Source: Planctomycetota bacterium
GTDB lineage: Bacteria; Planctomycetota; Phycisphaerae; SM23-33
Direction of reading: 5' to 3'
DNA length: 64,000 nt
Assembly (NCBI GenBank): GCA_022705325.1
Contig: JAKJER010000025.1
Span: forward strand, 25,145 to 89,144
The notes below the pieces were generated by a model, which made no database searches, had not been told where the DNA came from, and was given only the letters and a program-made list of their open reading frames with translations. Below are positions 48,304 through 58,391 of the stretch, piece by piece. Position numbers and translations under genes: made by a program. How positions within the stretch are numbered: position 1 is the first letter of the stretch; each line of letters starts with the position of its first letter.

Positions 48304-51300
48304 ATGCTGGACCCGATACTGCGTTTCGTTCTGAAGCAGAAGTTGCTGATGCTCATGGCTGGCGTGGTCCTGGTGGGGGCCGGAGTGCTGGCCTGGCAGA
48401 AGCTGCCCATTGACGCTTTCCCCGACGTCACCAACGTGCAGGTGATGATCCTGACCGAGGCGCCCGGGCTGGCCCCGGGGGAGGTCGAGCGGCTGGTCAC
48501 GTTCCCCATCGAGGTCGAGATGGGCGGCCTGCCGCAGGTCAAACAGGTGCGCAGTTCGTCCAAGGCGGGCCTGTCGCAGGTGATCGTCGTCTTCGACGAC
48601 GACGCGGACACCTACTTCACGCGGCAGGTCGTCTTCGAGAGGCTGGCGGCGGCCAAGGACAAGCTCCCGCCGGGCATCGAGCCGGAGATGGGGCCGATCT
48701 CGACCGGCCTGGGCGAGATCTACCAGTACGCCCTGGAGGCGGGCTACTACTGCCCGCGGCACCCGTCGGTCTGGTCCCGCACGCCGGGCGCGTGCAGCGA
48801 CGACGGGCAGGCCCTGGTCAAGAGCGACTACGACCTGATCGGCCTGCGGACGCTTCAGGACTGGCTGGTCACGCCGCAGCTCCGGCGGCTGGAGGGCGTG
48901 AACGAAGTCAACAGCTTCGGCGGGTTCGTGAAGCAGTTTCACGTCGTGCCCAGGCCCGAGCTGCTGTTGAAGTACAAGATCACCGCCCAGGAGATCCTGG
49001 ACGCCCTGGAGAAGAACAACGCCAACGCCAGCGGGGGGTACCTGGTGCAGGACTGGGAACAGATGAACGTCGTTTCCAAGGGCCTGATCCGCACCCTCTC
49101 CGACATCGAAGGGATTGTGCTGAAGGCGGACGACGGGTCGCCGGTGTACCTGCGGGACGTGGCCGAAGTGAAGATCGGCCGCCAGACCCGCAACGGCGTG
49201 GTGACCAAGGACGGTCGCGGCGAGGCGGTGCTGGGCATGGCCATCATGCTCAAGGGCTCCAACTCCAAGGACGTGGTGGACCGCGTGAAGGCGACGATCC
49301 CGGGGATCCAGAAATCGCTCCCGGCTGGGGTGAAGATCGTGCCCTTCTATGACCGCACGGACCTCATCCAGGCCTGCATCGACACGGTAGCCGGCGCGCT
49401 GGGGCAGGGCGTGATCTTCGTGGTGATCATCCTGTTCCTGATCCTGTGGGATTTTCGAGCGGCGCTGACGGTGGCCTTCTCGATCCCGCTGACCGCGGCG
49501 GCCGCCTTTCTGCTGATGGGCTGGCAGGGGGTCACCGCCAACCTGATGAGCCTGGGCGGACTGGCCATCGCGCTGGGCATGATCGTGGACGCCAGCATTG
49601 TCGTCACGGAAAACATCGCCCGCCACATGCGGGAGATGGGGGACAGCCCGCTGTCCCGCACGGAAATCGCCCTGGAGGCGCTGCGGGAAGTGGCCCGCCC
49701 GGTGGTGTTCTCGATCCTGATCATCATCATCGTCTTCCTGCCGCTGTTCGCCCTGGAATCGATGGAAGGCAAGATGTTTAAGCCGCTGGCCCTGACGATG
49801 TGCTTCGCGCTGCTGGGCTCGCTGGCGGCTTCGCTGACGGTGGTTCCGGCCCTGGCCAGCCTGGTGGTCAAGCGCGGCGTGGGCGTCCAGCGCGAGAACC
49901 CGCTGGTGCGCCTGTTTCAGTGTCTGCACGCGCCGGTGCTGCGGATCGCATTGAAGGGGCGATGGATCGCGCTGGTCCTGGTGGTCGCCCTGATGGTCGC
50001 GGGATTCATGCTCCTGAGCCGGGTGGGCACGGAGTTCCTGCCCGCCCTGGACGAGGGAGCGCTGGCCATCAATGTCGTCCGCCTGCCCACCGCCAGCGTC
50101 GAAGGCTCGGCCATCCAGTGCACCGAGATCGAAAAGCGCCTGCTGGCCAAGTATCCGGAAGTCATCTCCGTGGTCTCCAAGACGGGGCGGGCCGAAATCT
50201 CCGAGGACCCGATGGGTCCCGAGCAGAGCGATCTGCTGATCATGCTCAAGCCCAAGAGCCAGTGGTCGGCGGGCCTGACCAGGGAAGAACTGGTGAGCGG
50301 AATCGACAAGGAGTTGGCTGCCATCCCGGGGCTTCGGCCGGCCTTCTCCCAGCCGATCGCCCTGCGGGTCAACGAGTTGATCAGCGGGATCAAGTCGGAC
50401 CTGGCCATCAAGGTGATCGGGGAGGATCTCGGCCGCCTGCGGGAGATCGCCGAAAGCGTCGCGCCGGTCCTGGCCTCGATCGAGGGGGCCGAGGACGTGA
50501 AGATCGAACAGATCTCCGGCCTGTCGCAACTGGAGATCCAGCAGGACCGCCAGGCGATGGCCCGCCACAAGATCAACGCCGAGGACATCAACGCCCTCGT
50601 CGAAATCGCCGTGGGCGGCAAGGTCGCCACGACCGCGTACGAAGGGCAGCGGCGCTTCGACGTGCTGGTTCGCTTTCCGGAAGACACCCGCAACTCGCCC
50701 GAACGGATCGGCTCGCTGCTGATCCACGCGCCCGCGGGGTACAACGTGCCCCTGTCGGACCTGGCCTCGATCAAGCAGGTGGACGTGCCCGCCCAGATCA
50801 GCCGCGAGGACTCCATGCCCCGCGTCATCATCGAGTGCAACATCCGCGGGCGCGACACGGGATCGTTCGTGGAAGAGGCCGGGCGAAAGCTCGCCTCCAT
50901 CGAGAACTCCATGCCCGCCGGCTACCGCCTGGCCCTGGGCGGACAGTTCGAGAACCAGCAGCGGGCCATGGGCAAGCTCAAGATCCTCGTGCCCGTCGCC
51001 GTCTTCCTGATCTTCCTGATGCTGTTCACCTCGCTGAACTCGGTGAAGAGCGCCATCCTGATCCTGGCCAACCTGCCCTTCGCGGTCATCGGCGGGATCG
51101 CCGCCATCTGGCTGCTGGACATCAACCTCAGCGTTTCGGCTTCCATCGGGTTCATTGCCCTGCTGGGGGTGGCCGTGGAAAACGGGCTGTTGCTGGTGAG
51201 TTTCATGGACCAGCTTCGGTCCGAAGGGGCGAGCGCCCGCGACGCGGTGGCCCAGGCCTGCCACCTGCGGATCCGTCCGCTGGTCATGACCACCGCCACC

Positions 51301-51489
51301 ACGCTGCTGGGCCTGCTGCCCCTGGTCTATGCGACCGGATCGGGAAGCGAACTGCAAAAGCCGCTGGTGGCCGTCATCTTCGGCGGCCTGGTCAGCTCGC
51401 TTGCGTTGACGCTGATCATCCTGCCGGTGCTCTACACGATGATCAACCGGACCAGCCCCCAGCCGGGGCCGGCAGCGACGGCCGGCTGA
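48304..51489 (+). CDS. czcA: CzcA-type heavy-metal RND efflux pump
   Basis: A 1061-residue RND transporter, normal length for CzcA/CusA. The proton-relay helix LGGLAIALGMIVDASIVVTE, the GVAVENGLLLVSF segment and two large periplasmic loops are present. In the first loop, residues 148-171 carry a degenerate heavy-metal-binding motif (C150-P-R-H153-P-x6-P161-G-A-C164-S-D-D-G), inserted between GEIYQYALE and LRTLQDW. AGGAGA precedes the ATG at 48304. It completes the czcCBA operon and should pump divalent cations out, driven by protons. Metal specificity is not certain. Confidence 0.93.
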   Translation: MLDPILRFVLKQKLLMLMAGVVLVGAGVLAWQKLPIDAFPDVTNVQVMILTEAPGLAPGEVERLVTFPIEVEMGGLPQVKQVRSSSKAGLSQVIVVFDDDADTYFTRQVVFERLAAAKDKLPPGIEPEMGPISTGLGEIYQYALEAGYYCPRHPSVWSRTPGACSDDGQALVKSDYDLIGLRTLQDWLVTPQLRRLEGVNEVNSFGGFVKQFHVVPRPELLLKYKITAQEILDALEKNNANASGGYLVQDWEQMNVVSKGLIRTLSDIEGIVLKADDGSPVYLRDVAEVKIGRQTRNGVVTKDGRGEAVLGMAIMLKGSNSKDVVDRVKATIPGIQKSLPAGVKIVPFYDRTDLIQACIDTVAGALGQGVIFVVIILFLILWDFRAALTVAFSIPLTAAAAFLLMGWQGVTANLMSLGGLAIALGMIVDASIVVTENIARHMREMGDSPLSRTEIALEALREVARPVVFSILIIIIVFLPLFALESMEGKMFKPLALTMCFALLGSLAASLTVVPALASLVVKRGVGVQRENPLVRLFQCLHAPVLRIALKGRWIALVLVVALMVAGFMLLSRVGTEFLPALDEGALAINVVRLPTASVEGSAIQCTEIEKRLLAKYPEVISVVSKTGRAEISEDPMGPEQSDLLIMLKPKSQWSAGLTREELVSGIDKELAAIPGLRPAFSQPIALRVNELISGIKSDLAIKVIGEDLGRLREIAESVAPVLASIEGAEDVKIEQISGLSQLEIQQDRQAMARHKINAEDINALVEIAVGGKVATTAYEGQRRFDVLVRFPEDTRNSPERIGSLLIHAPAGYNVPLSDLASIKQVDVPAQISREDSMPRVIIECNIRGRDTGSFVEEAGRKLASIENSMPAGYRLALGGQFENQQRAMGKLKILVPVAVFLIFLMLFTSLNSVKSAILILANLPFAVIGGIAAIWLLDINLSVSASIGFIALLGVAVENGLLLVSFMDQLRSEGASARDAVAQACHLRIRPLVMTTATTLLGLLPLVYATGSGSELQKPLVAVIFGGLVSSLALTLIILPVLYTMINRTSPQPGPAATAG

Positions 51490-51499
51490 CGGAGGGCCG

Positions 51500-53785
51500 C
51501 TATTTCTCCGGCAGGATCACATACTCCTGGCCGGGCTTGGCGTCGAAGCTGAGGAAACCGTTTTCGCTGCGCGCCTGGACTTTTCGGCCGTCCTGCGTGA
51601 CCGCGAGCGGGGCGGACTGGCGAATGCGGCAGGGCTGGTCTTTAAGGGAGCGGATGACGGCACGGGTGAGTCGGCCGTCTTTCCAGGCGATGTCCAGCTC
51701 GAAACCGCCGCGGGCGCGGAGGCCCTTGACCTGGCCGGTCGCCCAGGCCTTGGGCAGGGCGGGCAGCAGGTCGATGTGCCCCATGTGCGACTGAAGCAGC
51801 ATCTCGCATACGCCCGAGGCGTAGCCGAAGTTGCCGTCGATCTGGAAGGGCGGGTGCGTGTCGAACAGATTGGTGACAATCCCGCCTCCGGCTATGAGGT
51901 TGCGAATGAGCTTGTACGCCCGGTCTCCGTCGTGCAGGCGGGCCCAGATGTTGATCTTCCAGGCCTTGCTCCAGCCGGTGGCCCCGTCGCCGCGGGCGTT
52001 CATGGAGGCGCGGGCGGCCTGGGCGAGCTTGGGCGTGGTCAAGGGCGAGACCTGCCGCCCCGGGTGGACCGCGATCATGTGCGAGAGGTGACGGTGCTGG
52101 TCCTTCGGGTCGTCGCGGTCGACCATCCATTCCTGGAGCTGTCCCCACTTGCCGATCCGCGGCCCGAGGAGGCGGTCGCGCATGGAGGCGGCCTGCTTGC
52201 GCTCCTCGGCGTCGGCGCCCAGGACCTCCGACGCCTGGACGAAGTTGTTCAGCAGGTCCCAGGCGAGTTGCTGGTCGAACGACACGCCGTCCTCGTGCGG
52301 GCCGTGCTCGGGCGAGAAGCCGTTGGGGGCGACCAGGACCTTGCCCGAGCCGTCCGGCGAGGGGATCTCCTTGAGGTGGTCGCGCCAGAACTCGAACAGG
52401 TCGTGCAGCACCGGGTAGCAGCGCGCGTGGAGGTAGTCCCGGTCCAGCGTGAAGGCGTAATGGTCCCACAGGTTGTTGGCCAGCCACGAGGCGTCGCCAA
52501 TGGACCACTTCCACGTGCTGCCGCCGAAGGCCCCGTTCTCGGCGTGCATGGCCCAGCCGCTCTTGCCCAGGCCCGCCTTCGTCTCGTCGCGCCGGACCTC
52601 GCGGATGGAGTAGATCCACTCCGCCAGCGGACCGAAGCACTCCGAGAGGTTGGCCTGGTCGACGAACCAGTAGTTCATCTGGAGGTTCACGTCGCTGTGG
52701 TAGTCGCACCGCCAGGGCGGAGAGTTGCTCTTGTTCCACAGGCCCTGGAGGTTGGCGGGCAGGCAGCCGGGGCGCGAGCTGGAGATCATCAGATAGCGGG
52801 CGTACTGGAAGAGCAGTTCCTCCAGGTCGATGTCGGGCGTGGTCTTGTTGGCGGCCAGCCGCTTGTCAGTGGGCTGGGCGCGAACGGTCGCGTCGGTCTC
52901 GCCCAGGTCGAGGCTCAGGCGGCCGAAAAGGCCCTGGTAGTCGCGGACGTGGTCGCTCAGGAGCTTGTCGTACGCTACGGCGGCGGCGGCCTTGAGTTGG
53001 GCGTCGATGCGATCGTGCGGGTGCTCGCCCTTCCAGCCCTTGCCGCGCTGGTTGAGGTAATTGGTGCCCGCGGCCAGGTAGATCGTGAGGGCGTCGCAGC
53101 CGTCGAAGACGATCGCGCCGTTCTCCGCCTTGAGCGTTCCGCCCTCGTTGACCGCCAGGAGCTGGGCCTCGTAGTCCAGGACGACGGAATAGACGTTCTT
53201 GGTCCCCCGCCCGCTGCCGCCGCGGTAGGCGAAGCCGGACAGGTCGCCCTTGGCCGTGATGCGGTTGCCGGCTGCGGTGACGGCGGCTTTGTGCATGTCG
53301 GTCAGCGTGATCGTGCCCGTGTAGGCGCCCTTGCGGTCGGCGGTGAAGCGGAAGACCATGACCTGCGCGGGGCGGCTGGAGAAGTACTCGCGCTTGTAGC
53401 ACGTGGAGGCGATCTTGTAGGTGATCGTGTGGACGGCGCGGGCGATGTCCAACTGGCGGCGGTAGTCGGCGGCGTCGGCGTGAGGCAGCTCGACGAAGAA
53501 GTCGCCGAACGCCTGGTACGCGCCGGTGTCCTTCTCGTCGCCGATCCAGAGCGTGTCTTCGTTGAACTGGACTTGCTCTTTTCCGGTCCCGCCGAAGACC
53601 ATGCCGCCGAGCCGGCCGTTGCCCAGGGGCAGGGCCTCGGTCTCCCAGTTGCGGGCGGGCTGGGTGTACCACAGGACGCGCGGCATGGGCTGATCGGCGC
53701 CTGCTTCCGGGGGGGCAAGGGGCAGCAAGACGGCGGCGATGATTGCCATAACGGCGAGACACGAGCCGGAGATGGGCCGGGTCAT
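51500..53785 (-). CDS. Exported GH95 alpha-L-fucosidase family protein
   Basis: A 761-residue exported hydrolase of family GH95. The signal peptide ends PPEAGA. The N-terminal beta domain shows LPLGNGRLGGMVFGG and QFNEDTLWIG. The (alpha/alpha)6 barrel has WRCDYHSDVNLQMNYW (the Asn pair of the active site), SFDQQLAWDLLNNF and FQIDGNFG. GH95 enzymes release alpha-1,2-L-fucose or, in some members, alpha-L-galactose. AAGGAG precedes the ATG. It is convergent with czcA (10 nt between stops) and divergent from the 880-residue protein at 54020, which suggests shared regulation of the fucan-type functions. Confidence 0.9.
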   Translation of the reverse strand: MTRPISGSCLAVMAIIAAVLLPLAPPEAGADQPMPRVLWYTQPARNWETEALPLGNGRLGGMVFGGTGKEQVQFNEDTLWIGDEKDTGAYQAFGDFFVELPHADAADYRRQLDIARAVHTITYKIASTCYKREYFSSRPAQVMVFRFTADRKGAYTGTITLTDMHKAAVTAAGNRITAKGDLSGFAYRGGSGRGTKNVYSVVLDYEAQLLAVNEGGTLKAENGAIVFDGCDALTIYLAAGTNYLNQRGKGWKGEHPHDRIDAQLKAAAAVAYDKLLSDHVRDYQGLFGRLSLDLGETDATVRAQPTDKRLAANKTTPDIDLEELLFQYARYLMISSSRPGCLPANLQGLWNKSNSPPWRCDYHSDVNLQMNYWFVDQANLSECFGPLAEWIYSIREVRRDETKAGLGKSGWAMHAENGAFGGSTWKWSIGDASWLANNLWDHYAFTLDRDYLHARCYPVLHDLFEFWRDHLKEIPSPDGSGKVLVAPNGFSPEHGPHEDGVSFDQQLAWDLLNNFVQASEVLGADAEERKQAASMRDRLLGPRIGKWGQLQEWMVDRDDPKDQHRHLSHMIAVHPGRQVSPLTTPKLAQAARASMNARGDGATGWSKAWKINIWARLHDGDRAYKLIRNLIAGGGIVTNLFDTHPPFQIDGNFGYASGVCEMLLQSHMGHIDLLPALPKAWATGQVKGLRARGGFELDIAWKDGRLTRAVIRSLKDQPCRIRQSAPLAVTQDGRKVQARSENGFLSFDAKPGQEYVILPEK

Positions 53786-54019
53786 GCGCAGGCTCCTTGT
53801 TCGGGTTTTCTGAAGAGTGGGTCCGCTGTCGGGAATAACGATGCTGAAGAGGACGTATTGGCGGGCAAGTTACCTGGTCCGCCTGCGGCCGACGTGCGGG
53901 CGCATAGCAAACGATCGTTGTGCCCCTCCCCGTAATCGGCCCAGTATGCGGGCAATCGTGGCGTGCTCTTTCATCGGCGGCCCACACGGGTAGAATACGG
54001 CGAGCAAAGGAGCACCCGT

Positions 54020-56662
54020 ATGCGGAGTCGATTGGGTTGGTTCATCGTGCTGTCGGGAGCGATCCTGCCGGGCGCCGTGTTGGGAAGGGACGCCGCGGGC
54101 CTGATTCCACCCTCGGTCACAATTGTCAGCGACGCGAATCCGCCTTCGCCGGTCCAGCACGGGCTGGCCAAACTGACCGAAGCACTCAAACGCGCGGGCG
54201 TGGCCGTGGAGCGGGCGGAGGCGCTTGGATCGGCCAGGGGCAAGACCCTGGTGGTTGCGGGACTGGCCGGGAACGACGGCCCGGCGGCATCGCTGCTCAC
54301 GTCGGCCGGGCAAGCCGCCCCGCAAGGTCCCGAGGCGCTGGTTATCCACAACATGCGGTGGCGGGAGAAGCCCGCCTGGGTTGTCGTCGGCTCGGACGCG
54401 CGAGGGTTGATGTACGCGCTGCTTGACGTGGCCGACCGTGTGGGCTGGGCCGAAGACCCCCTGGACCCTCTCGGCCACCTTCAGCCGGCGCGGGAACGGC
54501 CCGACTGCGCTCAGCGAGCGGTTTCGCTCTACACGATGAACCGCGCCTACTGGGAGAGCCGCTTCCATGACCAACGGTACTGGACGCGGTATCTGGACAT
54601 GCTGGCCGGCAATCGCTTCAACTCGCTGGTGATCGTCTTCGGTTACGAGAACGGCGGGTTCCTGGCGCCGTGCTATCCGTACTTCTTCGACGTTGACGGG
54701 TTTCCCGACGTGAATATGGTGGGGATCACCCCCCAGCAGCAGCGCCGCAACCTGGAGGCCCTCAACGGTCTGATCCGGATGGCTCATGAGCGCGGGCTGG
54801 ACGTGACCGTCGGGATCTGGGATCACATCTACCGCGGCGGGGTCCAGGGAGGCGGGATCGCGGGTTCCCGGGAGGTCCCGGGCAAGCCCACCGAGAACCT
54901 GGTCTGGGGCGTGAATGCCCGTAACCTCACCGCGTACACGACGGCTGCCCTCGCGGAGTTCCTTCGCCGGGTGAAGCAGGTGGACGGCATCCAGTTCCGC
55001 ATGCACGACGAGTCGGGGCTGAAGAAGAGCGAGCAGGAGGCCTTCTGGCGGGCCGTCTTCCAGATCATGAAGGAGCGGGCGCCGCATGTCCGGTTCGACG
55101 CCCGGGCCAAGGGATTGCCGGATGCGGTGATCCAGGCGGGCCTGGACAGCGGCGTGAGGCTTCGGATCACCACCAAGTACTGGATGGAGCAGATGGGTAT
55201 GCCGTTTCACCCCACGCACATCAACCGCCAGAACCAGCACGATCGCCGCCACAGCTATGCCGACCTTCTGCGATACCCCCGGCGCTACCCGATCCACTGG
55301 CGCCTGTGGAACGGAGGAACGACGCGGGTGCTGCTCTGGGGCGACCCGGAGTTCGCAAGGCGTTTTGCCGCCAGCACGCATCTGTATGACGGGGACGGGT
55401 TCGAGGTCAACGAACCGCTGGCGACCAAGATGGAGGCCCAGCCTCACGGGGCCAAGCCGTTCGAGTTGCTGAAACCGGAGTTCCGCTATTACGACTACGA
55501 GTTCGAGCGGTACTGGCACTTCTTCCAGGTCTTCGGGCGAATGGGCTACAACCCGCAGACGCCTGAGGAGGTCTGGCGTCGGGAATTCGCCCGTCGCTTC
55601 GGGGCCCGGGCGGGCGCGCACCTGGAAGAGGCCCTGCATCGGGCGAGCTGGATCCTGCCGCGGATCGTCGCGGCCTGCTACCCGTACCGGTGCTTCCCCA
55701 CGACCCGCGGCTGGGCCGAGAAGCAGCGCCTGGGGGGGCTGCCCGCCTATGCGCAAGCCGAGGGCAGCGACGTGCAGCAGTTCGCCAGCTTCGACGAAGA
55801 GGCCGTCACTCTCCTGGAGGGCAGGCAGACGGCCAAGACCCGCCCGCAGCAGACGAGTCTGTGGCTGGCCCGGACGGCACAGGACGTGCTGGCCCGGCTT
55901 GCGCAGGCCCGCGATGCCGCCGGGGGCGAACCGAACAAGGAGCACCGCTCGACGGCTACCGACCTGGCCATTCTGGCCAACCTGGCCCTGTTCCATTCGC
56001 GGCGGATTCCGGCGGCGGTGAACTATCGCCTCTTTGAAAGAACCGGCGACCCGGGCGCGCTGGAGTCGGCATTGGGTCACGAACGAGGCGCTGTCGAGGC
56101 CTGGCGGACGCTGGTCGCCGCGGCCGGAGACGTCTACGCCGACGACCTGCAGATGGGGGTCCGTTCCGCCGACCTTTGCGGGCACTGGCGCGATGAACTG
56201 GGCGCCCTGGAAAAGGGGCTGGGCGACCTGGAACGAAAGTTGGCGGACCTGAAGGCGGGCAAAGGACGCCCACCCGGCCGCCGCGGAACCGCGCCGGCGC
56301 CGAAGTATCCGGTCCGGCCGGCCTCGGCGGACCAGGATGCACCCACGGTCGTCCACGAGCCGGTCCTTTCCGCCCCCGCGGGGAAGCCTCTGGCGATAGA
56401 GGCTCAGGTGCGGGATTCCTCGGGGGTCGCCTGGGTCCGCTTGCGCTATCGGGCCGTGAACCAGCAACTGGACTACCAGACGCTTGAGATGATCTCTACC
56501 GGGGAGGGCGGAACGTATCGTGCGGTGATCCCGGCCGATCAGATCTCTCCCGCGTGGGACGTGATGTACTTCATCGAGGTCATGGACAAGCAGGGCAACG
56601 GCAGGATCCACCCTGACTTCAACAACGAGACGCCTTATGTCATAGTCCGCCTGGCACGGTAG
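54020..56662 (+). CDS. Exported alpha-glucuronidase-like (GH67-like) protein
   Basis: An 880-residue exported protein. The first domain (about residues 30-150) has the typical order of a GH67/GH20-type N-terminal domain (VVGSDARGLMYALLDVADRVG). Then comes a probable TIM barrel (FNSLVIVFGYENGGF, MAHERGLDVTVGIWDHIY, IQFRMHDESGLKKSE with candidate acids), helices, and a C-terminal beta domain. AAAGGAG lies 8 nt before the ATG at 54020, and a TAGAAT (53991-53996) is the best -10 candidate. I assign a glycosidase fold, not a substrate. It is divergent from GH95. Confidence 0.72.
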   Translation: MRSRLGWFIVLSGAILPGAVLGRDAAGLIPPSVTIVSDANPPSPVQHGLAKLTEALKRAGVAVERAEALGSARGKTLVVAGLAGNDGPAASLLTSAGQAAPQGPEALVIHNMRWREKPAWVVVGSDARGLMYALLDVADRVGWAEDPLDPLGHLQPARERPDCAQRAVSLYTMNRAYWESRFHDQRYWTRYLDMLAGNRFNSLVIVFGYENGGFLAPCYPYFFDVDGFPDVNMVGITPQQQRRNLEALNGLIRMAHERGLDVTVGIWDHIYRGGVQGGGIAGSREVPGKPTENLVWGVNARNLTAYTTAALAEFLRRVKQVDGIQFRMHDESGLKKSEQEAFWRAVFQIMKERAPHVRFDARAKGLPDAVIQAGLDSGVRLRITTKYWMEQMGMPFHPTHINRQNQHDRRHSYADLLRYPRRYPIHWRLWNGGTTRVLLWGDPEFARRFAASTHLYDGDGFEVNEPLATKMEAQPHGAKPFELLKPEFRYYDYEFERYWHFFQVFGRMGYNPQTPEEVWRREFARRFGARAGAHLEEALHRASWILPRIVAACYPYRCFPTTRGWAEKQRLGGLPAYAQAEGSDVQQFASFDEEAVTLLEGRQTAKTRPQQTSLWLARTAQDVLARLAQARDAAGGEPNKEHRSTATDLAILANLALFHSRRIPAAVNYRLFERTGDPGALESALGHERGAVEAWRTLVAAAGDVYADDLQMGVRSADLCGHWRDELGALEKGLGDLERKLADLKAGKGRPPGRRGTAPAPKYPVRPASADQDAPTVVHEPVLSAPAGKPLAIEAQVRDSSGVAWVRLRYRAVNQQLDYQTLEMISTGEGGTYRAVIPADQISPAWDVMYFIEVMDKQGNGRIHPDFNNETPYVIVRLAR

Positions 56663-56695
56663 TGTGTGTCCACGTGGCGGCATTCAGGATCAGAC

Positions 56696-58027
56696 ATGAC
56701 TGAAGAAGCTCACGAAAATCAGATGACGCAGGCTGGGTCTGCCCGGTCGGCAGGCTGGCGTGGCGCGGTGCGCGGCAACGTGCTGTCGATGGGGCTGGTG
56801 AGCCTGTTCACGGACTTCTCCAGCGAGATGATGAACCCGCTGCTGCCCATTTACGTCCTGGGGCTGGTGGCCCCGGGGCCGGGGGCGGTAAAGGCGGCGG
56901 TGATCCTGGTGGGACTGATGGAGGGCATCGCCGAGACGACCGCCAGCCTGCTGAAGATCTTCTCCGGGCGCTTGAGCGACGTGCTGGGCAAGCGCAAGGC
57001 GCTAGTGGTGGTGGGATACGGGTTGTCGTCGGTCAGCCGCCCGCTGATCGCCCTGGCGGGCGCGGTGTGGCACGTGATCGCCTTGAAGTTCGCCGATCGC
57101 GTGGGCAAGGGCTTGAGGACGTCCCCGAGGGACGCGCTGATCGGCGACAGCGTCGGTCCGTCGGTGCGGGGGCTGGCGTTCAGCTTCCACCGGACGATGG
57201 ATCACGTGGGAGCGGTCCTGGGCCCGCTGGTGGCCGTGGGCGTGTTGTACGCGCTGTTGGGCGAGGTGTTGTGGAAAGGGGCGACGGACCGGCCGTCAAG
57301 CGAGCAGATGCGGGCGCTGTCGTGGCTGTTCGCGATCGCGGTGGTGCCGGGCGTGCTCGCGATGGCGGCGGTGTTGCGCGTGCGGGAGATCGCGCCGCCG
57401 GGCCGCCCCGAGCCCGCGAGCCCGACCGCGGCGGAAGGCCCGGCCCCGAGCGTGTGGCGGGAGCTTCCGCGGAAGTTCTATCTGTTCGTCTCGATCGTGA
57501 CACTGTTCGCACTGGGCAACAGTTCGGACATGTTCATCGTGTTCCTGGGCAGCACGCGGTTCGGGATGTCGGTGCTGGAGGTGGTGATCCTGTGGGTGGC
57601 GCTGCACGTCTCGAAGATCGCCTTCAGCATCCCCGGCGGGATCGTGTCGGACAAGATGGGGCGGCGCCCGGTGCTGGTGGCCGGGTGGATCGTGTACGCC
57701 CTGGTGTACCTGGGCCTGGGCTTTGCGGACCAGGCGTGGCATTTGTGGACGCTGATCGTGGTGTACGGGCTCTACTACGGCCTGAGCGAGGGCGTGGAGA
57801 AGGCGCTGGTGACGGACTTCATCCCCAGCCGGCACCGGAGCACGGCGTTCGGGATCTACCACGGGGCGGTCGGTGTCGCGGCCCTGCCGGCGAGCTTGAT
57901 CTTCGGGGCGGTGTGGTCGGCGGCGGGAGCGTGGGCGAGTTTCGTCTTGGGCGCGGCATTGGCGGGCGTGGCGGCGGTGCTGCTGGCGGTGCTCCTGGCC
58001 CGCGGGGGCGACTCGAAGGAGGCCTGA
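56696..58027 (+). CDS. MFS transporter
   Basis: A 443-residue major-facilitator permease with twelve predicted helices and the loop motif GRLSDVLGKRKAL between helices 2 and 3; GGIVSDKMGRRPVL repeats it in the second half. The segment DRVGKGLRTSPRDALI after helix 4 is typical of a subgroup of drug/metabolite MFS proteins. It begins 33 nt after the glycosidase-like gene and may be co-transcribed with it, which would fit uptake or export of a sugar product. The ATG at 56696 is chosen; ATG 56666 adds an unlikely extension. Confidence 0.87.
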   Translation: MTEEAHENQMTQAGSARSAGWRGAVRGNVLSMGLVSLFTDFSSEMMNPLLPIYVLGLVAPGPGAVKAAVILVGLMEGIAETTASLLKIFSGRLSDVLGKRKALVVVGYGLSSVSRPLIALAGAVWHVIALKFADRVGKGLRTSPRDALIGDSVGPSVRGLAFSFHRTMDHVGAVLGPLVAVGVLYALLGEVLWKGATDRPSSEQMRALSWLFAIAVVPGVLAMAAVLRVREIAPPGRPEPASPTAAEGPAPSVWRELPRKFYLFVSIVTLFALGNSSDMFIVFLGSTRFGMSVLEVVILWVALHVSKIAFSIPGGIVSDKMGRRPVLVAGWIVYALVYLGLGFADQAWHLWTLIVVYGLYYGLSEGVEKALVTDFIPSRHRSTAFGIYHGAVGVAALPASLIFGAVWSAAGAWASFVLGAALAGVAAVLLAVLLARGGDSKEA

Positions 58028-58391
58028 GCCTTCTGTCGCTGCTGCGGGGCGGGAAATCCGGCGGGGAGGGGGCGGTTTTAGGGCCATCGTCGGCCCGATC
58101 GCCGCTCATGTCACGGCGGTGAGTGTCCAGAGAAAAAGGGGGACTTTGTAAAATGCAAATCCTTTTGTGGCATTCACTTGTAAAAATCCTTCGCGGAGGC
58201 TCGTTCCTGGTGCGGCGTGCGAGGGTATCATAGAACACAGACAGTGGAGCGGATGCGGCACAGGGGCGTTGTTTACCTGGATAGGCCGCCCACGCACTCC
58301 GGTTTGCCCCCTTGGAAGAAGGTGATAGGCTGGCACGACGGCAGCCGGGCTGGCCGGCTTGAAGGACAGTCTGGATCGCGAGGTTTGCGAC
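58028..58391. other. Non-coding 364-bp gap before the metallopeptidase gene
   Basis: The gap contains no gene. A TATCAT at about 58228 could be a -10 for the downstream gene, but no good -35 is found at normal spacing. The section 58131-58190 is AT-richer than its surroundings (GACTTTGTAAAATGCAAATC). No terminator with a U-tract is seen after the MFS gene. Confidence 0.5.

Noticed and set aside
46564..51357. A very long antisense open frame (about 1600 codons) across czcB/czcA
   Set aside because: It is the opposite-strand shadow of two well-defined RND genes; its product is rich in Asp/Arg/Gln/His without domains and has no ribosome binding site.
53870..56683. Long minus-strand open frame over the GH67-like gene
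   Set aside because: The plus-strand protein has a signal peptide, ribosome binding site and domain pattern; the antisense product has none.
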